Assembly (NCBI GenBank): GCA_003024985.2 | Contig: PXIH01S0027044.1 | Source of the DNA: Euperipatoides rowelli | Taxonomy: Eukaryota; Onychophora; Udeonychophora; Euonychophora; Peripatopsidae | Reading direction: 5' to 3' (one strand) | Length of the DNA: 15,517 nt | Part shown: in pieces, positions 1 to 8,272 of the stretch | Layout: each line of letters starts with the position of its first letter | Position numbering within the stretch: position 1 is the stretch's first letter | The notes under the pieces: generated by a model | The model's database searches: none | What the model saw: only the letters and a program-made list of their open reading frames with translations | Told to the model about the DNA's origin: nothing | Position numbers and translations under genes: made by a program

Positions 1-1340
1 ATAATGAATTGCTCAGCTCAATAATTACAGAATATTACTTTATCTTATGGATCGATCAAATTTTGTTTTGAATCACCATTTTTTTTCTTGAACTACCATA
101 CACTACAAATAAAATAGTTCATAGGCTTTTTTTTTTACTGCTGTCTCGCTTTATTAAAGAATATTAAGAAATAATGAATAAATCTTTCTTCCTGTTTCAT
201 CAAATGTAAAAAACCGCAAGTAAATTTGAAACAACTAATGACATTATTTTACAGTACAGTATATGGGAATATCTTACCGACAATCTGTCTTCTTTTCATT
301 GACGATGGACTTTCAATTGTTATAGTTGATATTGATGGTCTATATTTTTTAAAACAGTTGGAATTTCTCCTGGTTTCAAATGAAGAATCCAATAATGTTC
401 TAGTCCTAAAAATTTTAACAAAGCAGTGCTTCTCACAAAACATGCGTCTTTAAAGTGGCAAAGTGCAGAATTTTTTTTTTCCCCCTTGAACTACGCTACT
501 CATTGGGTTTTTATTATCCAGGCTTTCAGTAATTTTTTGTCTTTTGGGAAATGTAAAAAGCAATGTGATTAATAGCTGAATTACATTTTTACAGTTAAAG
601 CACAGCAGTATAACATTGTTTTATTGTTTTATTTTCACAAAATCAATGACTAAAACATTCTACAACTTATCTACCAATGGATGATATACATCACCTTTAT
701 TAATCAATATTTATTCACACTTCCTGGATAATTATTGGATTTATATTTCTTTCATTTAGTTGAATTATTATTTAATTAAGTATTATTGTCAGAGTGAATT
801 GTCATATCTACAAATGCTTGTTAGTGTCCGTCTAAAGAGAAAGTAATGGCGGACTTTGGTTTAATTACTTCATGCATATATTTTTTTTTAAGGATTCCCT
901 TTTGAATGTTTGGTTCATAGTAAATTATAATCATAATTTATAATGCCATATGAATTGTATCTGGAACTGTTGATACTCTTGATGTTTGAGCCATATGTCA
1001 GAATTTTTCTTTTTTTCTTTTTATTTGACTGGTCATTTGATGATTGACATTTATTATTTGTATTTAGGTAAATAAGGCCCATATCCTTGTGGCTAGGACC
1101 TTAGTAAAAGAAATAAATTTGAATTAGATTTTTATGTAAATAAATTATGAATTGGAAATTTACAATATATTTTCATTTTTTGTATATTAAAGTTGCGAGT
1201 TATACTTGATACCTAGTAATATTTGTTTAAGCTTGTGACATCAATAATGTCTAAAACAGTACCCCAGTGGCTATTGCAAACATTACTGTTCGCAAGAAGA
1301 GGAGCTATAAAATTGAATTTGATTAATACTATTTTAAATA
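1..1340. other. AT-rich non-coding stretch, nothing assigned
   Basis: No open frame here has coding character; the best is 75 codons at 226-453, with an unremarkable composition. The stretch holds T and A runs and a perfect short palindrome near 921-940 (8-bp arms, 4-base loop). The word CTTGAACTAC occurs near 88 and again near 485, which may be chance. I see no terminal inverted repeat pair, tRNA box or splice-framed exon. Intron or intergenic DNA is the default reading. Confidence 0.6.
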
Positions 1341-1345
1341 ACTTT

Positions 1346-1372
1346 TTATTATTTTATTTTATTTTATTTTTT
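1346..1372. repeat. Short (ATTTT)n tract
   Basis: About four consecutive ATTTT units, followed by more T and A runs up to about 1420. It is simple sequence, useful only as a marker of an AT-rich genome. Confidence 0.8.
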
Positions 1373-1495
1373 AACAAGGGGAATCATTTTTTTTAAAATA
1401 AAAAAATAAAAAAAAATTATAAAAACCCAAAGCATGTCACCTTTAATGTTATTAAAACAACATACAAGGATCTAGGAACACAAAATTTGATTTTT

Positions 1496-1565
1496 CATAA
1501 TGTTAGTAAATACTTTGGGATTTGTGGATAATGATTGTTTTTTCTTCTCTCATAATGTTAGTAAA
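1496..1565. repeat. 15-bp direct repeat, 55-bp spacing
   Basis: CATAATGTTAGTAAA occurs at 1496-1510 and identically at 1551-1565. The sequence between is not otherwise duplicated, so this could be an old local duplication that has decayed, or chance in AT-rich DNA. Confidence 0.5.
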
Positions 1566-2690
1566 ACCAATATATTTAAACTCACAGAAATTTTTAATGT
1601 TTTCTTCATAGTATTAGTAATCAAATTACTGCACCAAGAAGATAAACATACTGGGCTTAATAATAAAACCAGTTTTTGCTGGGGAGTTCTGTTGACCACT
1701 GCACATAAACTTTTTTTGAGAAGTATGGGTTGAGGAAAATATCGGAAGTTTTGTACAGATTTCTTATCTAATTAAAGGCTAAGTATTTTATTTTTACTGG
1801 AATTATAAACTCCTTTAATGATGCAGTTGGACAAATTAAGATAGGTAAATTTAGCTCATTATACACAGTATAAAAAGGATGGTTTATTACTCCCATTTGC
1901 TTTTGGGATGATCTTCTACATCACAGACTTAGTCAAGATCTCAGCATCTTTCAACTTTTTTAGGGGCATTATGACTAAGAAGTTCTAGTAAGATCAGCTT
2001 ACACTTTTGTCTTCATTAAGTCTGCATTATGACAACTTATCATAGATTCTTTGAGTTCTAAAGGAAGCATCATAATTCCCTTGATCGGACATTTAGAGAT
2101 AGATCATGGTTTTAGATTGGGAGACTGGCACAAAATGGGCAGCTAAATCAATTGTGTTGTCCAATTGAAGAGTTAGTTTAGGAGTGAAGCTTCTTGTGCT
2201 TCAAGTTGGATATAGTGAAATTTGGTAATTAGTATAGTTTGAAAGTTTTAAGTTTCCTAATTGACCAGGTTGGATTACAAGTTCATTGTTTTAACTTTGA
2301 CAATCCAATTGTTATATCCTGAAAGAAGTAAAACCGATTAAGAGAAGAGCAAGGTAAACAAAAAGGTCAAGCACAAATTAAGTCGAATTAAAGTTAGTGA
2401 GTGCTGAAAGTAATGGCTAAAACTTTTGAAATAGGGGTAGATGGACAGCTGAACCAAATTGCCTTTAAATAGAACACCTAAAAGTTGAAACCAAACTACT
2501 TTTCCTGTACATAGAGGTTATTTTTACAGTGGAGTTTCTAAGTTTAATCATAAGAATCAGATTTGTTATTATAGATTTCAGAATATTTTTACATGTGAAA
2601 TGTTTAAATAAATTTCTTTCGATATGGATTATGATGAATAAATGACATATATGAGATTTGTTCAGAAAGCCAAAAAATATGATATAAATA
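1566..2690. other. Non-coding stretch with small hairpins, nothing assigned
   Basis: This part has slightly more mixed composition than its flanks but no recognisable protein or RNA gene. Two small adjacent palindromes are visible: TCAATTG...CAATTGA with a 6-base loop near 2147-2166, and GAAGC...GCTTC just after it near 2187-2203. No target duplication or terminal repeats could be paired around them. Confidence 0.5.
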
Positions 2691-3110
2691 CATAATTAAT
2701 AACTACAGTTCAGAGCAATAAAAATAAATAGTATACAAAAAAAAAGAATTATTAAAATATATTGAAAATTAGTGGATTTATTAAATAAAAATAATAAACA
2801 ATGTCAGTAGGAGAAAATGCAGATTTCTAAAAATTCCATAAAACATTCCATAAATTAACTTTGTATTATATAATAAATGATAATTAAATAGAAATATTGA
2901 AATAATAAAATCAAAGTTTAATTGTATAACAATTCTAGTTTTAGAAAATATATATTTCAATAGAATAAGATAAAAAACTGAATTTATTAAAATCGATTTC
3001 ATATCAATTTGAAAGATAATAAAATATTTTGAAAACATCAAATTTCTTAGAACATTAAAAGATTCAGAAAAGACTAAGTTTGACAAATAGTAATTTTTTT
3101 TTTTTTAACT
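2690..3110. repeat. Extremely AT-rich low-complexity block
   Basis: The block is almost entirely A and T with very few G or C. A 101-codon minus-strand open frame at 2781-3086 lies in it, but its product is a mix of F, I, L, N and S with no domain, as expected from an AT-biased chance frame. I do not call it a gene. Confidence 0.7.
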
Positions 3111-4560
3111 TTTAAATAACTTAAAACATTTAAATTTGGATTAGGCTATAGCTAAAGCAAGTGCCATTTTAAAACATAAGAAAATACAGTATACATTTTT
3201 GTAAAGAGAAAATATTTAGATTAATTGTAAAGATTTTGACCAAATAAACAGCTCATGGACTTTAATTAATATTATAAAGACTGAGTTATAATATTATGAT
3301 TTATTATTTTAAAGATTTATTGTTGCAGCTTCTATGGCTATATATTTATACAAAATATAACTTACATACAAATTTTTAAAATTTTGAAGTCATTTTACCT
3401 TTTTGTTTGTTTTGAGATATAGGTTAAGTGACATAACGTTCTGAAAATTCAGAAATTGAAAATTTTCAATAGAAATAAGTAAAAGTACTTATCTTGAAAA
3501 ACAATTAACAAAGCTGAATCTTGATTTTTTTTTTAGACTCAAGTAAGTTGCCAGATGGCATATTTTTATAAAGTTCTTATGTTTTTAGTTCTTGTAAAAA
3601 GCTAGACTAAAAGCTAGCATAAGCCTCTGATACTTGTTGTTGAAGGTATTATTTATCAATTTTTTTTATTTTTAAAAAAGAAGACTTTAACATGACAATG
3701 AGTTGTTGAGTGAAGAAGTTTAAGCACAAGCAGCAGTAAAGGATTAACTTCTCTCATGTTTGAGGTGTTTCCCCCAAACTCTTGACTACAGCGCTCTCAA
3801 TAGTCAGCTGGGAATCCCAAAAAAAAATAAAACCATTTGGAGACCATTATGTTGTCAACCAAAGCACCTTGAGATTATATAATAAAGGAACCATTGGGCA
3901 AGTTGTACTCTTAAGTAATTAAAAATATTTGTGTCGTCAAAGTTTGGCAATATTCTGTTGTTTATGGAAGAGAAATGATGTGAATATTGACTTGTTGGTA
4001 TGCAAGCAGCAGGGAATTTTCCTTTTCATTGCTTAGCTGAGTCATTGATTCCCATCCAATAAAGAAAGTCCTAGCGATGAAGAAGAATACAAGGAGAAAA
4101 TGTACACTATTTTATTATTAATTTTTTTTTATTGTTATTGTTTAATATAAAGATGTATTAAAATAAGAAGATTTTTAATCAAATGTTATGATTTATTAAA
4201 AAAAAAAAAAACATTGTCATTTTATACAAAAATATGAATGGTATAAAAAATATTACTTTTTACCTTAAAGTTTATAAGTTCTTTTGGAAACAAAAGTATT
4301 AAAGCAATAATGAAAAGTAAATATTATATATATAATCCACAGATTTTTGCTGATAGAACTCATAATTTTAACTCATTTCATGTACATCGTTTACACAAAT
4401 ATACACTTGCCAAAAATAAAAATAAATGTTTAGATTCTCTCACACTGTAAAAAAAAAAAAAAAATTCATATACAATCTATATACATAAATATAAAATTCT
4501 CTATAAATTCATTCTCTTTTGCATAGGTGTCTTGCAAAGATTTATGGGTGCAATGTTCAA
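3111..4560. other. AT-rich non-coding stretch, nothing assigned
   Basis: A more mixed-composition patch at about 3720-4080 has no open frame or splice-framed exon that I recognise. A15-17 homopolymers occur near 4198-4212 and 4450-4465. GCAAGCAGCAG-like words recur near 3728 and 4002 but do not extend. I see no gene or complete mobile element. Confidence 0.5.
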
Positions 4561-4567
4561 TTAATTT

Positions 4568-4654
4568 ACATGAATTTTAGAGGGGGGATAGGACTACTTA
4601 ATTGATTTAATTCACTTAATTAATTACTCCACCCCTCCCCCTCTTTTTTCATGT
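4568..4654. repeat. Imperfect 87-bp inverted repeat with G-run and C-run arms
   Basis: ACATGAA followed by GAGGGGG on the left (from 4568) faces CCCCCTC followed by TTCATGT on the right (ending 4654). Further in, ACTTAATTGA and TTAATTAATTA also pair partly. The fold would be a long imperfect hairpin centred near 4611. No flanking target duplication was found, so it may be a small decayed palindromic transposon or simple sequence. Confidence 0.55.
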
Positions 4655-5205
4655 TTAAGTAGAAACACATGAAAAAATAAAATAACGATATAGCCTCACT
4701 TTCCTAATGGTATTTGGATATTAGAATTTTTTAGAATTGTTAAGGGGCCTGAATTGAGTTTTGGTAATCTAGAAGATTACTTTGCAAAACTATGTCCTTC
4801 TTATGAGAAATGGACATTAGTTACAGTTCTGTGTAACTAGTGGTCAATCACTTTATTAACATCAAATATGTTTTTATAACATGTTTTGTGAGTAATGAGT
4901 TAGTTTGATATTATATCTTATGAATTATAAATAAATAAATAAAAAGTTTTAATTCTATATAATGTGGAAGTTAAAGGAATAAATTGATACCTTATTTCAA
5001 TTTACTTACTTGCACAGCTTTCATAATTCTTCATAATCTGAGGATGGATATTGGATAAACCCATCTGATTAAGTACATTTTGTGTTTAAAGTGCAACAAA
5101 TTTCTACAAAATGGCAACCCTATAAAGAACCACATGACCTATTTAAATACAATAAGCTGTTTCACTTAATGGCTTCTTCTCCAGAAAGCTTAATGATATT
5201 TTAAG
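4655..5205. other. AT-rich non-coding stretch, nothing assigned
   Basis: It contains an (AATA)4 run near 4928-4943 and short T/A runs, with no open frame of note. It directly flanks the 780-bp transposon and is the host DNA into which that element inserted. Confidence 0.6.
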
Positions 5206-5213
5206 GAAATAAT
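5206..5213 (+). other. 8-bp target site duplication, left copy
   Basis: GAAATAAT abuts the left GGG terminus of the 5214-5993 element. The identical octamer is at 5994-6001, directly after the right terminus. Two identical octamers exactly at the ends of matched inverted repeats mark a transposition event. Confidence 0.9.
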
Positions 5214-5280
5214 GGGAAAATTACAGTTTACGGTTCCCCCTTTCCAACACGGCCGCCAAAGCCAGACTTAAATTAGCGAC
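5214..5280 (+). repeat. Left terminal inverted repeat of the 780-bp element
   Basis: It begins GGGAAAATTACAG. After TTCCCCC come CTTTCCAACACGGCCGCC and CCAGACTTAAATTAGCGAC, matching the reverse complement of 5931-5993 with gaps. The GC-rich GGCCGCC here is degraded on the right side (GACAGCC). Its inner part doubles as the left arm of the internal hairpin. Confidence 0.85.
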
Positions 5281-5395
5281 AATTAACAGACGCATTCCTA
5301 ATTTCAAAATATTGAATTACCGTATTTTTTTTGCAGTAATTCAATATTTTTGAAATTAGAAATGAATCTATTAATTATCACTAATTTACGTCTGG
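5262..5395. repeat. Long internal hairpin, 59- and 60-nt arms, 15-nt loop
   Basis: The arms are 5262-5320 (begins CCAGAC, ends ATTGAATTAC) and 5336-5395 (begins GTAATTCAAT, ends GTCTGG). They match at 52 of 59 positions with one 1-base gap. Five of the seven mismatches are C on the left against T in the reverse complement of the right. In a minus-strand RNA these would be G-U pairs and the stem would stay nearly continuous. The loop holds a T8 run. The outer part of both arms resembles the subterminal terminal-repeat segment, so the segment exists three times in the element. Confidence 0.9.
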
Positions 5396-5660
5396 TATTA
5401 TAAAAAATATTGCAATAACATACTAAAATCAAAACGAACAAACTGAATTATTTATAATATTTAAAATATTAAATTACATATCTAACTTTTACCCTTCCTG
5501 CTAACCCTAACTGCAACTCACGTGTAAAATCGACTTAGCTATTGGCCGGATACACAAAATGTGTAATAATTAATTTTTAATATAACAACCATATAACAAT
5601 GTAAACAGTTGTTCAAAATCTAAAACGATCAAGAAATTAAAGAACCGAACTATTAAACGT

Positions 5661-5748
5661 AATAAAAATTTCATACTAGCCTAAACAAAACCCACCAAAT
5701 AATAAATAAAAATTGCATACTAACCTAAAGACAAACCCACCAAATAAT
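5661..5748 (-). repeat. 44-bp tandem duplication inside the 780-bp element
   Basis: The copies are 5661-5703 and 5705-5748; both contain CATACTA(G/A)CCTAAA, ACCCACCAAATAAT and AATAAAAATT. A shorter third relative, ACTAACCT, is at 5801-5808. On the minus strand each unit contains a pyrimidine-rich run ending in TTTAG followed directly by GTTAGTA (second copy) or GCTAGTA (first copy). Confidence 0.85.
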
Positions 5749-5806
5749 GAAATTAGCTACCATAAAAAGAAAATCTAAAAGAATAAATAAAATAAAGTTT
5801 ACTAAC

Positions 5807-5851
5807 CTTGCCATGCATCTTGCACGTTATCAAATTTATTCTAGCCACCAT
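5807..5851 (-). other. Exon-like 15-codon start on the minus strand, possible captured first exon
   Basis: Seen: on the minus strand an ATG with A at -3 and G at +4 starts at 5851 and reads MVARINLITCKMHGK. A donor-like AG|GTTAGT follows at 5806. If that donor is not used, the frame stays open only 18 more codons. Upstream are a pyrimidine run (5856-5870), a short upstream ATG frame (5902-5876) and an ATTGG (inverted CCAAT) word at about 5958-5962, inside the right terminal repeat. Inference: this arrangement resembles a promoter plus first coding exon, which Mutator-like elements can capture from host genes. I do not recognise the peptide, and 15 codons with these signals can arise by chance, so it is not called a gene. 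Confidence 0.2.
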
Positions 5852-5930
5852 AGTTGAAAAAAAAAAAAGTGAAGATCACACATGCTCTAAAAACCCACGC
5901 ATGCTCTCAAAATCAACAAAACAATAAATT

Positions 5931-5993
5931 CTCGATAATTTGTCTGGATTTGACAGCCAATAAAAAAGGGGAACCGTAAACTGTAATTCACCC
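5931..5993 (-). repeat. Right terminal inverted repeat of the 780-bp element
   Basis: It reads inward from CCC at 5991-5993 through the shared core, TTTTTTATTGGCTGTC and GTCTGG-containing sequence to CTCGATAATTT. It matches the left repeat with two small gaps inside the GC-rich part. Confidence 0.85.
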
Positions 5994-6001
5994 GAAATAA
6001 T
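5994..6001 (+). other. 8-bp target site duplication, right copy
   Basis: GAAATAAT is identical to 5206-5213 and directly abuts the CCC end of the element. Confidence 0.9.
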
Positions 6002-6640
6002 GGTCATTTATATTTTTACGGAACATTATAATCTGTCTCTTAAACATAGATGTATGCGTAAATGAGTTAAAATATTTCTGGAACGGTGGGTCCATAATTG
6101 AAATTGCTCTATACAATAGCCAATCATATTCCTTGTCTTATTTCCAACAGTTGTTATTGTTTTTAGTTTTAAGAATCAAAATGAATTCCAATAAACGTCT
6201 AGTATTGCGTAAAATATTTTATTTCTACTTTATTTACTGCTTTACAAAAATCCATTTTCAAATACAATGTTTACAAACTAAATCAATTGGGACAAAAACA
6301 ACAGTGTGCTGCCCTCTACTTAGAAAACATAAGATATGATTGGTTAAGTGGCTAACAAGATGGAGAGCAAATGGATAGGTTTTGTGTAAATATTGGGTAT
6401 TTTTTAATAATTACGGACAATGCTGGATGGATCTCTACCTTTTAATTGTGCATGTCTGCCTGCTTCAATGTGCATGACTTTACTGAAACTATCCGTTTTT
6501 ATGCAATGAATTGCATTACATATAAGTAAAAACGAGCTTTTATCCTGCTAGTAATAAACAATATATAAGGTCTACTGCAAATTTTTGAAAGTTCTATAAT
6601 CTGGAAGATAAAATTTTAAGATTTCTATAGTTTGTGAGAG
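6002..6640. other. Non-coding stretch with nested palindromes, nothing assigned
   Basis: A 68-codon frame at 6133-6339 has no recognisable domain and is probably chance. At 6494-6534 two palindromes are nested: outer arms CGTTTTTA and TAAAAACG, with an inner ATGCAAT-GA-ATTGCAT at 6501-6516. Their role is unknown; a chance or transposon-end origin is possible. Confidence 0.5.
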
Positions 6641-7375
6641 AAGATAAGAGCAATCAAAAAAAAAATTAAATTACAAATTTGCAGGAAATAATAAAATTCT
6701 CAAACTACAAAGGCTCTTCTAAGACCTAACCCTGTCCTCAAGCAATATCATGATTAGGATTAATTATGTTATTATCAAAAAAAAAGAAAGAAAATTAATT
6801 CCATAACCAATAAACATTAATTATTCTTGAAAATTATTTAATTAAAACATTAATTTATTGAGGGTTTATGTTTGAGCCTAGAAAATTAACTTAGAGATTG
6901 CCAATATCATTTATATTAAAACTATTATCAATAAACATATTGAACTTTCTTATAAAATAAACAAATTAACATTTCTTAAAATATTCCTCAAACCTATTTC
7001 AAATATACTTCTTAAACCTAGAAAAAGAATGATGTCATAGATAAAATATTGACAAGATAATTCTTATCTTTTAATCAAAGTAATACTATCAAGCACTAAA
7101 TATAAATTATTCATAAAATTAACTTTTTGAAAACATATTATAGATAATATCCTGAACCCCCTCCCCCAACTCCCCAAAAGACAATAGTGGTCGTTTTAAG
7201 TTTTAACTTTGAAAATTAAACTATTAGACCTTTAGTATAAGTTATAATATACATATTTCTATCAGATACTCAACAAATAAGATTATACTCCCCCACCAGA
7301 TAAACAGATTAACATTCTTTAAAATTAATTCCAATAAACCTATTGCCATTACACATTATAACTTCTTGATTTTGC
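6641..7375. other. A-rich stretch with diverged direct repeats
   Basis: The plus strand is A-rich with scattered C runs (for example near 7158-7175 and 7288-7295). A segment of about 43-45 bp occurs twice, at 6957-6999 and 7300-7344. Both begin ATAAACA(A/G)ATTAACATT and end AAACCTATT, and I estimate about 80% identity. No reading frame of note is present. The block may be an old, heavily decayed repeat. Confidence 0.5.
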
Positions 7376-7394
7376 AAAAAAAAAAAAAAAAAAA
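7376..7394 (+). repeat. Poly-A run of about 18 bases
   Basis: A pure A homopolymer lies between TTTTGC and GGTGTCC. Runs like this can be retroposon tails, but no retroposon body with target duplication could be recognised upstream. Confidence 0.7.
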
Positions 7395-7855
7395 GGTGTC
7401 CAGACTGAATAGTCAGTTTTATATTTTTATTTATTATTCTTTTTTATTTATGTATATTTTTAGAGCATGCCAAAAAAAAAAATGTCAATCAGCGTCTTCC
7501 TGCAAAAGTGACGCAATGACTAATTTCACTTGCACTCAAAACCATTGTGTATGGTGCTACATATAATGAACATTTCCTGTTTGATTGTAAGCACCGGCTT
7601 TAAGCTTCATCCTTAATCAAGAGCATTACTTACGAAACATAATGGGCTAAACCTAAAACAATAATGACAATCAAGGCAGATATCTTGAAAATACTCTGAT
7701 GAGTCCCAAACCAGCCTGATTCATCTACTTATAGAAGTCCTTTACAGCTTTAAACATATTACAATTTTACTTACATCACAAGTTCCAGGCGAAGTCATTT
7801 AAAGGGGCATTCAAAAAATTTCATAGATGCCATTCTTTGTCATGTATATGTGGCA
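7395..7855. other. Non-coding stretch upstream of the transposase relic, nothing certain
   Basis: Composition is more mixed than in the flanks, but no part of a transposase N-terminal or DNA-binding region could be read. AAAGGGGCATTCAAAAAATTTC near 7801-7822 resembles the style of mariner terminal repeats; no matching inverted copy was found downstream, so it is not annotated as a terminus. Confidence 0.4.
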
Positions 7856-7896
7856 AGAGGTGCCACCTGATGGCATTAACAAAAGTTTTGCATAAT

Positions 7897-8090
7897 CGTT
7901 CACCTGACATAATGCCCTGTGATTTTTTTTTTGAGGTTTTTTTTGTTAAGGATCATTCCTCAACTCTCGAGTATCAATTGTGGAATATTTGAAGGTGAGA
8001 ATTATCACTGTGTTTGATGAAATTGATATCGATATGCTGTGTCATACATTGCTAGACATTTTATATGTAACCAATGGTTCACATTTTGAA
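7897..8090 (+). pseudogene. Mariner-type (IS630-Tc1-mariner) transposase, C-terminal relic
   Basis: The intact enzyme cuts and pastes its own element in the nucleus. Seen: 7897-7992 reads RSPDIMPCDFF, then FVKDH, then stops at TGA. From 7980, in another frame, it reads EYLKVRI, DEIDIDML and TNGSHFE. Family knowledge: arthropod transposases of this group have RSPDLxPCDFFLW, a VKD segment, an ELKxRI helix, a DML segment and a final RVTNGxHIE. The D of PCD, at 7921-7923, fits the third catalytic acidic residue, as in mariner SPD..PSD. Damage: a frameshift between about 7963 and 7982, and roughly six to eight residues missing before TNGSHFE. Everything upstream is absent or unreadable. R-G-A-T-stop-W at 7856-7873, in a third frame, may be the preceding RGPxxWP. 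This is a dead fragment, with no sign of expression. Confidence 0.85.
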
Positions 8091-8230
8091 TGTTGGATGA
8101 TAAGTGTATATGAGAAAAAAACTTTAAATTATGCTCTATTCTTAAGACAAAAAAAAACCATCAATCAATTTTTTTCATAAATTGAGATTTTAATATATTC
8201 TGATTCGGATTGACTAAATAGAACATATTT
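8091..8230. other. Possible 3' remainder of the transposase relic
   Basis: The 7980 frame stays open to 8180, but residues after TNGSHFE are not recognisable, and related transposases normally end within a few residues of HIE. This tail is probably untranslated element sequence or flanking DNA. No terminal inverted repeat was found to close the element. Confidence 0.35.
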
Positions 8231-8238
8231 TGTCATTA

Positions 8239-8272
8239 ATCCTGGTATTTTGCTGTGCATCCTGATATTTTG
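8239..8272. repeat. 14-bp direct repeat, 20-bp period
   Basis: ATCCTGGTATTTTG at 8239-8252 and ATCCTGATATTTTG at 8259-8272 differ at one base. It is a short local duplication with no wider array. Confidence 0.55.

Larger units (their letters stand above)
5214..5993. mobile_element. Complete 780-bp non-autonomous DNA transposon, Mutator- or Merlin-like
   Basis: Seen: the ends are inverted repeats. The outer 26 bp match at 24 positions (GGG, two mismatches, then AATTACAGTTTACGGTTCCC and one more C). With small gaps the similarity continues inward, so the repeats span about 5214-5280 and 5931-5993. GAAATAAT duplicates flank it exactly. No transposase frame is inside. Family knowledge: 8-bp duplications occur in hAT, P, Merlin, Mutator-like, Zisupton and Novosib elements. 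The GGG start argues against hAT (usually CAG or TAG), and long inverted repeats favour Mutator-like. The superfamily is inferred and not settled. The interior carries a 59-bp hairpin, a 44-bp tandem duplication and an exon-like minus-strand start. The conserved ends and intact duplication suggest a fairly recent insertion. Confidence 0.9.

Noticed and set aside
226-453. 75-codon plus-strand frame with an overlapping 64-codon frame on the other strand
   Set aside because: Neither has motifs. Frames open on both strands over one AT-rich patch are typical of chance.
2781-3086. 101-codon minus-strand open frame
   Set aside because: It lies in near-pure A/T sequence; the product is hydrophobic low complexity with no recognisable family, and no splice or promoter context supports it.
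5507-5516. Telomere-like AACCCTAAC word
   Set aside because: A single occurrence inside the transposon; no tandem array.
7376-7394. Poly-A run as a retroposon tail
   Set aside because: No recognisable retroposon body, no polymerase III boxes and no flanking duplication; similar A runs occur throughout the window.
7366-7566. 66-codon frame with many lysines and a cysteine-rich end
   Set aside because: The lysines come from the 18-A homopolymer, and the cysteines are not spaced like any zinc finger I know.
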